A stretch of 64,000 nt of DNA, from contig NC_067126.1 in the NCBI RefSeq assembly GCF_021347895.1, positions 34,918,482-34,982,481 on the forward strand, written 5' to 3'. Shown here piece by piece: positions 44,241 through 55,730 of the stretch; the stretch's first letter is position 1, and every line of letters begins with the position of its first letter. The position numbers and the translations under genes were made by a program. The notes beneath the pieces are model-generated. The model did not search any database. It worked only from the letters and a program-made list of their open reading frames with translations, and was not told the origin of the DNA. The stretch is from Acanthochromis polyacanthus (Eukaryota; Chordata; Actinopteri; Pomacentridae).

Positions 44241-46300
44241 TGGCTACATAGTAATCCCTTTTTTTTGTAGAGTATCAATGTACTGTTGCTTGTGTCTTTT
44301 TCACAGCACCGTACTTGGATATTTCTACTTTCAAACACAGTATAAGAAAAACATCTCCACACAGAACTGAGAGTTAAATGGGACTTTCAAGGCACTTGGG
44401 GAAACCATTGGATGAACCTTTTCTATCTTTCTTCCACTACTTAATCACACACATATAAACACAGTGAGAAGAATCCAAGGTTTCACAAACAGGCAGCTTT
44501 GAAGAAGTACATCATTTACCAAAAGTCATTGACTAAAGAGGTTGCAGGAATCTTTGTGTTGGCAAAAGCAGAAGAGACGGGAGACTGGGGGGGAAAAAAA
44601 GAGCGCAGTGGAAAGAAAAGTGTAACTGCCCTAATGTGAAAAATAACTTCCCATTCCGGAGATCTGCTACGGACCAGAGAGGAAGTTAACGTCTGATGAC
44701 AGAGGGGAAATTCAGACTCATATCAGGCATGAGGACAGTTGCATAAGAAACCATGAAATGCCACACTTACTGTAAACAAAAGGGCCCTGAGTGTGATGTG
44801 AGGCAGATAAAGAATGACAAATATTCTTATGAAGTCACTGTAGAGGCTGTTGGATCTCCTCCCTCGCTGGTGGATTATGAGACATGAGTGATAAACTGAA
44901 CACATGCGTCACAACCGATAACTGAGCTTCTGCCAGGATGAGTGTGAACACCAGAGGATCTGTGGAAGTTGTGGAAGCAAAGTAAATAAAGAGTACTGCT
45001 CCATAGCATAGTTCACATGTATATCTAGTCAAAATAGGAGCAGCTACAAAAACCGACGAGAGTTGTGTCATTTTCTTGATTTTATCATCTAAAGTTTGAG
45101 TTACAGGCTGACAAAAGAGGAGCACCTACTGCAAACTTCCTCTATAGGAAAACCTGTAAACTCAATGACCTGAAAGTGCAGCGAGGGTTCAGGTTTATGT
45201 TTTCTCTTTCCATTTGCTAAAATCAATCAGTTTCAGCTCCTTATTCTCACAACTAAAGCTGCTCTTTAAAGTTTTACAGACGCTCAATGAGTTCAAAGCG
45301 GCAATTTGCTCTTATTTCCAGGTAAACGGAACATCTAGCTAAAACATTTTCTTTAATAACAGACGGCATTGAACGTTGTTGACACTGCACGTCCCTCTGA
45401 GACCAATCTGTGATTCCACGTCATGTAAATAAAACAGACTTGACAAGAGCTGAGGGGATCATGGGAGGAAGTGAAGAACAAAAGGAGAGGAAAGAACACT
45501 AGCGTTTGTTTTCGTTAAGATTCTGGACAAGTTGTTAATCACATAACGTTACGCAGAAACTGGAGTTTTTTCAGATTAATTTCACTCACGGTCATGTGGT
45601 GAAAATCTGAGAAGCTGCCAAAGTTTTTTGCAGGTGCTTTCCACGTTTTCAGGTTGTATAAAAGCTACTTTCTGGTGACAGCGTACATCAGTGTCTTTGT
45701 ACATGACTATGGGTGAATTTTGGTGACTGTGGAGCTTCGGTGTCTCATTTGTGGAGGCGGCACAGGTTCAGACTGACCTTTAAATCCACCCATACTTGGA
45801 TTTAGCTAACAGCTGTAGCTAATCAGCAGAATGGTGTCATAGAACCAGATAAAAAAGGATAATGTTAAGAGGACCACACCCCAATGCTCTTTTTTTATTA
45901 ACCCCTAAACCAAACTTTTTACAGATTTATTTAAAATTCAGTTACATTTTCTGCAGATGTCATCTTTCAGTCAAATCTGTAAAACTGGTGAATCCTTTAT
46001 TTATTTATTTTTTTAATTATATCTGTGTAGCCCGGTGAAAACACTACATGTGTTCTAGGCTGTAAGTTCCACTTCACAGCAGTAAAAACTCCAGGACAAT
46101 TTCCAGGCAGAGAACATGACCTCGGCAGTGATAAAATAACTGAGCATACTATCAATGCATCTTTGTTGGAATTTTATCTCTATGTTCTGGTTCTTAAGTA
46201 AATGGTCTCAAGGCAAATTCAAGTTTTTTTGAGCTTGCATAAGGCTTCAAGTAGATACTGATGAAAAAAAACTAGCACACATTTTGCTACAGATACCTTC
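44241..46300. other. intergenic, no supported gene
   Basis: Short open frames only, without domains. No clear transposon or RNA seen. Confidence 0.35.
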
Positions 46301-46665
46301 TAGTGTCATTCCATTTCATTCCCCACAGTTATCCACAATTCTTTCTTCTTTTGTTATTTGTTTCTGTCCATCAGACCCCGCTTTCACCTTGTGTTGTTGC
46401 ACCTTTGCTATTTGCATCTGTCTGCCAGACCCCTTGATTAAACCACCTTTTGTTCTTTGTTGTATTACCTCCTGGTACTGATTAGTAACCAAATTAACCA
46501 CTATTCACTCTTATTTACATGCGTCCCCCCGCCCCCGTCTACTCTCTGATCATCCCTATAAAATGTGACCTCTGCAGATGTTCTTGCTCAGCTTACCTTC
46601 ACAGACTCATGCTCTGTGTTGTTCAGCCCAAAATGTGCCAAAAATACCAATAAACACCCCACTAC
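46300..46665 (+). mobile_element. possible solo LTR (boundaries uncertain)
   Basis: TATAAAA at 46557-46563 lies 92 bases before AATAAA at 46649-46654, behind a C-rich stretch (46520-46540) and a duplicated segment: TCTGTCCATCAGACCCCG and TCTGTCTGCCAGACCCCT, at about 46364 and 46418. Promoter, short R-like region and poly(A) signal in this order are LTR-like. I found no convincing TG...CA ends with target duplication and no retroviral genes nearby, so this remains a candidate. Confidence 0.35.
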
Positions 46666-47495
46666 AGCAAACTTCAAAGGACTAAGAGTGAAATTTCATC
46701 ACCAACATGCAACACAAGATGTGAGACAAAATGGACATTATGTACATCTTGATCTTTTGTCTTATTCTTGTTAGCAGCTGCACACATTTCACCTTTTATG
46801 ACTTTCTCACACTATGCAGGAATAATGACTAGAATCCTGCACTTTATTGACGCTTCATGAATTGAGAGTAAATGTTATCGTCATCGCAATCGCCCCTCCG
46901 AGTTTAAAATTAACTAGGAGCTATTGCGTCTTCGATGAGGCCTGAGAAACCCAAACTAATTTCCTTCCCCATCTCACGCTCCATTCATAGCTCTAATTTT
47001 CCACATAGCAGTCACCCTGCGCGTTGCATTAATGCGCGGCGCTGCCACTGTTCTTGTCACTATGGCGACGCCACCCAGGCCTTTCATACATCAGCACAAG
47101 ACTGGTGTGGCACTACAGTAAAGACAGATTAAAGCCAAGCACACACACACACTCAGAAACACTGTCAGCTGTGAGAGCTATGACGCACGTCGGGCTCTGT
47201 TAATATTGTGCAGCAGGCTTTGGCGTCTGCGTGAGCATTCCATTACAGGCATTACATTCCATTACTCGCTCATATTGAGTCCAACCAGCAGCTGTGTGCT
47301 GATTTACTGTCTCTCCCAGTCACAAACACAACACACAATCTCGCATTATTGTCTCCTCACCTTTCAAGTTCTTTTTATAACTCGTACATTTTTAGATCTG
47401 CACCAAATCCCACGCGACCGACGGTGAACTGACTCAGTTATTGTGTGTAACCGAAGCTTCTACAGTATCTCTGCCACAGAGCTTCAGTGTGGCCC
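46666..47495. other. intergenic, no supported gene
   Basis: The stretch 46800-47110 is repeat-free with mixed composition and no long open frame, so it is a possible conserved non-coding element, unproven. Nothing else is recognised. Confidence 0.35.
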
Positions 47496-47499
47496 AACA

Positions 47500-47640
47500 G
47501 GTGTCTGCAAACATGTCAGCAGCTCTTCAGTGTGCATGTCGTCATGCTGAAATGCTGAGAAGGTGTGATGATTTCCATGTTCAGCATGTTAGCATGCTTT
47601 CATTCACTAACAAGCATCAAATACAAACTACAGCTGGGGT
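47500..47640. repeat. dispersed repeat with TTAGCATGCT core
   Basis: CATGTTCAGCATGTTAGCATGCT follows GTGATGATTTCCATG, then the sequence diverges. Same family as 890, 19915 and 50480. Confidence 0.45.
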
Positions 47641-47999
47641 TGATTTGGATATCATCAGTTTGTATGCCCTCTTTGTATACTGCATATATCTCATAGCAAA
47701 TATACTGTTTACACATCATATGCAGTTTATAGAAAACATACTATTTATACTGTTCATACCACTCTCTCAACCTGTACATTTAGATGATCTATTTTATATT
47801 TTATCCACATCTATATATTCATATATTAGTGTGTTCATAGAGCTGTGAACATAAAGTTCATTCTGTTTATACTATACAGACTGTATAGACCAAAATGTTT
47901 ATGATGCACTTAGATGCTGCTTTTGCACTTCTGCTTAGATGTAAAACTGTATTTTGCTATCTGCCTTGTATAAGTTCAGGCCTTTTATCTATTTCTTCT

Positions 48000-48340
48000 T
48001 CCTTAGATCTGTGGATCCAGACTTAGATCACAGGGAATCACCAAAATCATTGCATTTTATCCTAAAGGTGGGTACCGACATCTTTGCTAAAACTCATGGC
48101 ACCCCATTTATTATTTATCAGGATCAACTCAAAACTGCAGGGGTCAACCTCAGGGAAGCACGAGAAGAAGGGTCAAGTTATGAATCAAAACTAGTTCTTT
48201 GTCAACAACTTAAAAAAATCTTGAAGAAGAAGAATAAAATATGCAAAACTGTGGCCAACGACGAGAGAAAAATGGATGTCTTCAATTCATTGTGTCTGGA
48301 CTCAAAGACAAAGAAAGAAGGGGAAACAGCTGATCATTAA
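48000..48340 (+). repeat. dispersed repeat carrying a chance open frame
   Basis: GGATCACCAAAATCATTGCATTTTATCC-like and TCTTTGCTAAAACTCATGGC, CACCCCATTTATTATTTATC and AGGGGTCAACCTC resemble a teleost repeat in which 'caaaactcatggcaatccatcc' is typical. A 128-codon frame (47954-48340) crosses it but shows no domain; I do not call it a gene. Confidence 0.45.
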
Positions 48341-49462
48341 CTTTTTATCCAACAGTCCAAAAACCACCACAAATGAGCCAAAAAAAATCAAATTTAGATG
48401 TTTCCACTAACTTTTTCAATATGTCTACAAAACACATTATGGAAATGTAAATATTGTCTAGGAAAGAGAATATCATGCTGATTGTTGCTCAGATACTTAT
48501 TAGCATTCAGAAAAATGCAGCGGCCTGCTTCTAAATTGTAAATTTAATGGTTTAAGTCATTCATTGGATCACAAATCCACCAAACAGTGTTTGACAGGTA
48601 GATTAAAGATGGGAAATCATTTTCCTACATAGCTGCCTCTAGCTACCATTATAAAACACATTGTTATATAGCTTGTCTATTACAAAAAAAAACATACTTT
48701 AAATCTACACTAGTTTTTTTTTTCAGTGTAAAAACCATAAAGGTAACTTCCCCTAGCAGATGACTGAATATTGCCAGGATCTAAATTTTAACTTTCCACT
48801 TCCTCCTACACCCAAAAAGTAAAATGAGGAGCCATGGCTCAGGGTGCAACAAAACAACAGCATCATGTGCCTTTTACTGAGCTGCGTCTTAGTATCATGT
48901 GATTCACTGCGTTTTTGTGACCTTCTTGCTTAATCTGCTACTTCGGTGTTTCATCTCCTCTCTGCAGTGACTTTAACAGGCGTCAGAGAAATGATGGAGG
49001 AACAGAGAAACAGTGATCACAGCGAGAGTCACGGCGGCTCGTTGCACCACGAGGTCGTATCATGACAGAGGAGTGACAGAAGTTGTGCCTCTGTGAAAAC
49101 TTGGAGGACTTGAAGTCAGATGGCGGTGCGTCACTGAGCCTCTGACTCTTTGGCCTTCGGCTCCTGTTACACGTGGCTCGCAACACCAGAGATGGTCGTA
49201 CTACCTTGTTGCTATGGGACCACAGGCGTAGAACACGGGTATCACCGGTGCTTGTCACCTGCAGCCACCAGCTCTGTGCGGTTACAGAAACAGGGCTGAC
49301 TGCAGTTACTGAGACTTTTAAAGGGGAAAACATCCAATTTCACACTAATCACAAATGAATTAATATCTTAAATTTGTATATTTCTGCCAAGCTTCAGTAT
49401 TTTCCATCCTAATGACATTGCTGATCCCCAGGCAATTCCACCACCAACACTTTTAAATTTAT
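48341..49462. other. intergenic, nothing recognised
   Basis: No gene or clear transposon. The open frame at 49333-48983 (minus) has no recognised domain. Confidence 0.35.
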
Positions 49463-49470
49463 GTCTGAAC

Positions 49471-49896
49471 TAGTGCTGTCAAACAATTAAAATGTTTAAT
49501 CAGATGAATCACAGAGTTTCCTGTAGATTAATTTGGATTAATCATGATTAAATATCATTCACTGTTAATCTATATTAATCACATTTCATTTTGCATGAGC
49601 AAACAGACTCAACAAAGAAGGGAATATATATACACATACATTTCCCAGACGGCCAAAGTGCTGTTTAGCATCCTCCATTTTGAGTTGCTTGCTTCTGCCA
49701 CTGTCGGATTAACGGCCCATTTGCACGGTATGTGCGACGGTAAGTCTACTTAGACATCCGAAATGTGTTGCCAAAGATGTTTCAGAGATTTTGAGCCATT
49801 CTATGCTGCAAATGGGTTCACTGTGTTTACATTTTTAATTAGATTAATAATGATGATGGATTAATCCAAATTAACGTGTTAATTTTGACAGCCCTA
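49471..49896. mobile_element. hAT-like short element with perfect 8-bp target duplication
   Basis: The ends are TAGTGCTGTCAAA and TTTTGACAGCCCTA, a 13-bp TIR with one mismatch. GTCTGAAC flanks it exactly on both sides (49463-49470 and 49897-49904). Subterminal regions are rich in GATTAAT/ATTAATC phrases, typical of this teleost family. It is 426 bp with no transposase frame. Confidence 0.9.
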
Positions 49897-49904
49897 GTCT
49901 GAAC

Positions 49905-50475
49905 AACTGTTGGATTAACTGCCTTTAAATATGGTTCACACATTCATTATTCTCCTCAGGATGAATTTAATGATCCTTTAGCTTTCTAGCTCCATCTAAG
50001 AACTCAAATGTAAAGTCAAATATTTGTTCCTAAACACGTTAGACATTTGGAAAATAGCTAAAAACATCTGAAAAGATGGAACAACGTAGGTCTAAACTGT
50101 GGTGTTACAATGTTTTTCCTCATTCTTGTGTTCAAGTATTTTTGGATGAGTCAAAAATGACAGCTTGGTGACACACTGAAGCCACACTTCACTCCCCTGA
50201 CCTTTCCTAACACTATAATGTTCTAAAAACTAGCGTGCATTAGAGTCAGTGGTTCTCCCACTTGACTGCGAGGCGCTACATCTATTACAGTTACTACAGT
50301 TTACTTTCAAGCTATTCCTCTGTCGAGAAAAATGCATCTTCCCCAGATGCCGGCATTTGCAGAAGAGCTCCATTTCCTTTATTAAATATCTTACAAATAA
50401 TGAGATGAAGAAGAACATGAATTCTGAACATAATAAAAATAATAATGCATCTCCATCTAATGACATTTTCATTTA
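49905..50475. other. intergenic, nothing recognised
   Basis: No gene, RNA or transposon seen. Confidence 0.35.
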
Positions 50476-50479
50476 GTGT

Positions 50480-50620
50480 TAATTAGCAAACGTGAGCAAA
50501 CAGTACACCGGTAGCTTGTTAGCATCGTCAGTGTGAGCATGGTAGCTGCTTTTAGCACTTAGCTTAATAAACACGGTAAGGCCTCACAGAGCTGCTAGCA
50601 CCTCTGATGACTCTCAGTCT
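50480..50620. repeat. dispersed repeat with TTGTTAGCATCG and CACAGAGCTGCTAGCA
   Basis: GCTTGTTAGCATCGTCAGTG, GTGAGCATGGTAGCTGC, TTAGCACTTAGC and CCTCACAGAGCTGCTAGCA, in that order, are the usual blocks of this widespread teleost repeat. Confidence 0.6.
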
Positions 50621-51039
50621 TCTCTCCAAACACACTGTGCACAATCCAGTCATGATTTGCACATGAAATCCATTTTCAAATCCAACGCATTTTGCGGCGG
50701 CTGCACTATTACTAAAACGGATGTCTTGTGTACCTCTCTATATGCATTTCTCCCCAATGGGTGCTTCAAGAAAAGGCAAATTTCTTTTTGATTCTTGGTT
50801 ACATTTAACCTCTCATCCAAGAAGCTTCCTCAGTTCTAACTGTCTAATGGGGAGTCAGAGGTGTTTATTCTCACCCACAACTCACATGGCAGTCGCATAT
50901 AAGATAAGAAAAAACTTTTATTAATCTAGAAAATAATGGCCCATGCTTCGAGGTGTAAATGGCTGTGAATCTGTCTAGGAAGGGAACAAAGGACTACATT
51001 ATAAGTGTCTGATAAATGGTGTCATAGACCCCTTTTTCT

Positions 51040-51190
51040 ATTTATAGGTGGTTGTTCCAGTTGAACATGCATGGCTTCCTTAACTCTCCTCTTAAAACAT
51101 CTGTCTTTTATGACTAGGATGTGAACATTGCCATCCTCAAAGTATTGTCCCTTGTTCTTTCAACCCAGGTGAGCTGCTGAATCTTGTCCA
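51040..51190 (-). pseudogene. retroelement protein remnant
   Basis: Read on the minus strand, one frame gives FEDGNVHIL and, after a short gap, RRVKEAMHVQLEQPPIN. This closely follows a peptide (EDSNVHILDRE..ERGVKEAIYVKLE) that I recall near the end of reverse-transcriptase retroelement proteins with GIY-YIG-type ends in fish and invertebrates. The frame is broken on both sides. A GATAAGAAAAAACTTTTATT tail-like run at 50902 may belong to it or to a LINE. Family assignment is from memory. Confidence 0.4.
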
Positions 51191-53770
51191 AAAGATCTGG
51201 CTCTTGTAGTGTAACATGTTTTGGGTACAATGTGCTAAAAGAAAAAGATGATACAAACCTCCCATGGTGTGAACATACATGCTTTTTAGAAGATGATATG
51301 TGGAGTACTCAAAACATAATGGTGTAAACTTAAAGCAATATCATTTTTAAAAGAGGTGCTTAATAAGCATAATACATAAAAGTATAATTTGCATGAAATG
51401 TGTCTCAAAATAACAGGACAAAGTCTGAACATGTCTGGGCATGTTCTCTGTAAAACATGTCCTAATGAAAAGCTAATGTAGGGAGAGATCTAGAGGTGAA
51501 ATATGATAACCTCATCTGACCAGTAGATTTAGAAAAGTATAATGGTGTCAAAGCTGTCACTCCAATTATGTGTTCTTTAGGTGTGGACGACAAAAAACAA
51601 CTCTCACAGCATAAAAGACGGTGCACAGCTCAGTATCTCTGGTTTTTCTTGAGGTGTTAATCATTGTTAAGAACTACTTCTGGATTTTTGTCGACAAATC
51701 CTGCTGCCTCTGAATGCCAACTTCTCCTGGTGATTTTTTTTGAAGATCTTTAACATTCAAACAAGTCTTAGACTCTGACCCATGATTTGGGACTTCACTT
51801 CATTCTCAGGTGCACAACACAGAATAAATACCCAGGACTCCCCATCAGTTGTTTTGAATTGAGAAGCCTCTTGGGTGGAACCTATAATAGTCCAGTTGCC
51901 TTTTACTGAAGCACTTTGAATTACCGTGACCTGGATCTTCATAGACATTTCCTTCAAATTCCAACTCAGGCATTGCCCTTTATATTTTAGATTTCAGAAC
52001 CCCAGAAATATTTAAATTTCAGTTCTGAACAAACACTGGAATGCATACAGTCATCCTCATACCTCACATGACTCCGTGTGTGTGTCAGTCGGGAAAAACA
52101 GAGGCAGCTGAGACGTGATGTAAGGTTGCATATTTGTACTTTCCTGCCTTCTACTGTAACAACGTTAATAACAGAACAATGAGCATTCGTCTGCTCCAAT
52201 ACAAACACAACCTGCGACAATTTCCTGCAGGTTACCGGCCAGAATAACCGCCTCATGCTCTCTCGCCTCGGCTTGTTTTTCTGCGTCACCTTTCCCTGTC
52301 CGTCCGTCTGTCCAACCCGGTTTCACGGGGATCGGGCTGGTCTGTCACCTCCTCGGGCTGCAGTGGACACATGAAGTCATCAGGCTGCACTGACGTCAGC
52401 GACTCCAGCTCCACAATGCAGCCAACAGTCTGCAAGATGTTTATAAGGCTGCCTTTCATTTCTCAGAACTGTGGGCTTATACAAGATTGCAGAGATCTTG
52501 TGCATGTTTGTGTGTGACAGCGTGTGTGAGCTTTTCTAAGTGGGTCATGTGTGTTTGCACAAGCGGAGGGAGGGCAGGGAAGTGGGCTGAGTGTGGGGGC
52601 CAAGGGTTGGCATTAGTAGAGCTGATTGTTTGAGACAAGAAGCAATATTTTGTTCCAGCCCAGCAGTCATGAAGGTCCGTTTGAATTTGCCGAGGTGATT
52701 AACAGTTTCGGCTGAGCGTATCGCACCTCTTTGCTCATCTTTTTTCATTCTGTCCCGTTTGTCCACCGCTCCATGCTGTGTGTCACGCACTCAGATCCTC
52801 TCAGGCTCGATTGTCTGACACTCTCCGCCTTGCTGCGTCTTTGTGGATTCACCAAAGCCAGCCCACACTTCCAAGCTGCTCAGTTATTTCCCATCTCTGT
52901 TGCATGAAGTTATTGCATGACCTCAAGTCAAAAGACAGGAAGAAGCACTTTGTTTGAAAGGATGTGAGCGCATATCCTGTTGACATCACGGTCTTGTGTT
53001 CACTTTGCCGTTTGACTGAGTGGAAAAAGTTACACGCTGGTTTACTACTCCGCTAGACAAACACCTGATTGGAAAGTGGCGGGCCTCTAAACAAAGGAAG
53101 ACGAGGAAGTTGGCGAATGAATCAGGAAGTTTGTTCACAATTTCCACTGAAGTTCTTCTTCGTAGCTTGTAGGAAAACCCATTGGCCTGTGAAAATGCAG
53201 GGCCGGCAGCAGCTCTCAGGGGGTATCGAGCGGGAAAACCCTTTTCACTCAGTGACAGTTGGGAGGCATTGACGTAGGAGATGAAAAAAAAGAAAAACAG
53301 ATGGGAGAACGGGGGCTCCCAAAATGGAAAAAGCTCCTGAGTCAGAACAATAATAAGCATCTCTCCCATCATCTGGGACAAACAACATATGCTCCCTGAA
53401 ATATTTATTTTTATGCGCACACACACACATTTCTACATCCATTTCTCTGCAATTCTAACATTTGCTGCATGAAATCAAACACACACTTCACAATCTGCCA
53501 CATAGCTGCTACCGAACACACTGATAGAGACTAGGGTGGTGTTTAATAGCAGTTTGGTGTGAGAGCCGACACATGCTGCAGAGTGATCTCACTCTCATAA
53601 TATATCATTCTTATGGACTCCCGTGTCTGAGACATGTTTGTGAAAGCAGAGCCTGCTGGAGTTACGCAAGCCTCCGGTATGCGAGGTCACTGATAACGGG
53701 CGACATAGAATGAAGTTACTGACAAACTTCAAGAGCCACCGGAGCCATTAGTGCTGCTCCTTCAAATGTC
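51191..53770. other. intergenic, no supported gene
   Basis: Short open frames without domains. The part at 51600-51970 may be another decayed repeat but is not assigned. Confidence 0.35.
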
Positions 53771-53869
53771 AGTATCTTGGGGTCAACAGCAGCAATAAAG
53801 AAACACATCATCTGCTGGCAAGCTTCTCAGCCTCTGGCTTCAGTTGCTTATTTTTCATGTGAGAGGTTT

Positions 53870-54020
53870 TTGAGATTGTGTTTTACTTCTGGTGAGGCAG
53901 AGCTGGGTGTCATCCGTGTAGCAGTGGAAATGAATGTTAAATTTGTGGAAGATATTGCCAAGGGGAAGGGGGTAAATGAGGAAGAGGAGGGGCCCCAGGA
54001 AAGAGCCATGGGGCACACCT
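53870..54020. repeat. dispersed repeat fragment
   Basis: GAGCTGGGTGTCATCCGTGT, AGCAGTGGAAATGAATG, GATATTGCCAAGGGGAA and GAGCCATGGGGCACACC follow a teleost repeat usually reading 'gagctgggtatcatcngcatagcagtgaaa ... ccttggggaacncc'. The 104-codon frame over it (53777-54091) is not a gene. Confidence 0.45.
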
Positions 54021-55020
54021 GTGGTTGCTTTACAGTTGCTACCTTAAAACAAGGTCACCATCAGCATTACATGGAACACATTAAAAAGTAAACACAGCAC
54101 AACAGTCACTGCTCTCTTATTGCATTTGACTGCAGAGATGTAGGGCAACACCACATTTTATTTTATTTATTGTTCTATATGTTCATGTTTGCAGATATTT
54201 CGGAAAGCAAAGATCACTGGACTGCAGCTCTCTTTGCAACTGAACAAGATGATCTATGCATCTGAAGAAACAGAGTAAAGTGCAGACTGTAAATATAATG
54301 AGGGATTCACAAAACAGCAATGGTTGGAGATAATCTGTTAAAAAGCATTTTATTCTGAAGCATGGAGACCCTCAGATGAAGAGCTGCTGCTGCATTACCC
54401 GACAAGCCAGACTGGCTCGTGTAGACGCTGCTACCGCTGGCCCCTTTGCATGTCATGAAGTATTGAAAAGCTGGAGCCGGTGCTGACCTGAACTCTGCGT
54501 TTCGTAACAGAAAAGCCCGGCCGTCCCCTGAGAGACACCTCCACACAGCCTGGAGAGCAGCGTCTGTCTGGACGAGCTGACAAGGCAGCACAGTCTGACT
54601 CACAGCAGCTCTGCACTCCATCTAATGCACCACCTCGGCCTTTCACTGCACATCAGCATCAAACTCTTCTCAGAGGCGTGCGTGCTGCTGTCTGTGTGCC
54701 ACTGATCTGCTGCACTTGTGCTTCTCTGCCCCAGTAATCTTCTTTAGATGCTCGGCGCACTCTGAAAACTGTTAGATGAGAGGCAAGAAGAAAGTGCTGT
54801 ACGTGTACAAACTGGCCTCTTTTTTATTTCTTCTTTTTTTCCCCTTTTATATCTCTCGATTCTGGTCTGACAGGCAGCTGATGGGTGTGTTTAACCTCAA
54901 GGAATGTGACTGTGCAGGTTAGTAAGTGCATGGCTGCACCCTCCTTCTGCTTTGCAAAGATGTTGTTCGTATTGGTCACCACCAGGGCCAGAGCTGACTA
55001 AAAATGAAGGCACAAGAAGA
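54021..55020. other. intergenic, nothing recognised
   Basis: No gene or clear repeat is supported; open frames on the minus strand (54307-54646) lack domains. Confidence 0.35.
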
Positions 55021-55025
55021 GAAAA

Positions 55026-55364
55026 GTCCATCCATTATTTATACATCCTCATTAGGGTCACGAGGGGCTGGAGTCTATCCCAGCTGATTTGGGGCAAAGG
55101 CAGGGGACAACCTGGACAGATAACAGTCTATCACAGGGCTACACTCACATTCACACCTACGGACAATTTAGAATCACTGTTTAGCCTCAGCATGTTTTTG
55201 GATGGTGGGAGGAAGCCGGAGAATCCGGAGAAAACCCACACATGCATAGGGAGAACATGCAAACTCCACACAGAAGGATCCCAGGCCCAGGCCGGGATGC
55301 GAACCGAGGATCTTCCAGCTGTGAGGCGACGGTGCCAACCACTGACACACTGTGCAGCCTCAAG
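55026..55364 (+). repeat. LINE-derived 3' region (Expander/RTE-like)
   Basis: Ordered blocks: GGCTGGAGTCTATCCCAGCT, GACAACCTGGACAG, GGACAATTTAGAATCAC, GGATGGTGGGAGGAAGCCGG, GGAGAACATGCAAACTCCAC, GATGCGAACCGAGGATCTT, GTGAGGCGACGGTGCCAACC. This is a very abundant teleost repeat. A 175-codon frame crossing it (54952-55479) is incidental. Confidence 0.75.
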
Positions 55365-55529
55365 AGAAAAGTCATTTTTGCAAAGAAATCATGAGACAAA
55401 TCGTATTTGGGGGTTCTTAAATACATATTTTATTGGTAAAATTTTGAATTACCAAAAATACTGTGTTTTTCTGGTGTGAATATTTTTTATTATGTGATGA
55501 TCAGCACACATTTATCAGAAATTACGCAA

Positions 55530-55730
55530 GGACCACATCATTAGATTTTGGCAGTTATGTGGCTTATAGTCTGGATCCACGGATTTGTTAAAGATTCTGT
55601 ATCATTGCGAGTTAGCGGCATGGCGTCACTGTAACCATGACAACAAGTGAACACTACATCAGCTGCCTGCTGACGATCACATGATTGCGATTGTACTACA
55701 AATTCACTGCTGTGGACTTATCGAAAAGGT
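55530..55730 (+). repeat. dispersed repeat, copy 2 (partner at 1781-1975)
   Basis: ATTAGATTTTGGCAG, GGCTTATAGTCTGGATCCAC, GATTCTGTATCATTGCGAG, GGCGTCACTGTAACCATGAC and TGTGGACTTATC. It is fuller than copy 1 in the middle. Confidence 0.6.

Noticed and set aside
47954..48340. 128-codon Lys-rich open frame
   Set aside because: It crosses a dispersed repeat; no domain, promoter or splice evidence.
53777..54091. 104-codon open frame
   Set aside because: It overlies sequence resembling a dispersed teleost repeat and has no domain.
54952..55479. 175-codon open frame
   Set aside because: Most of it is the reading of an Expander/RTE-like 3' repeat; the peptide is not that of a known protein.
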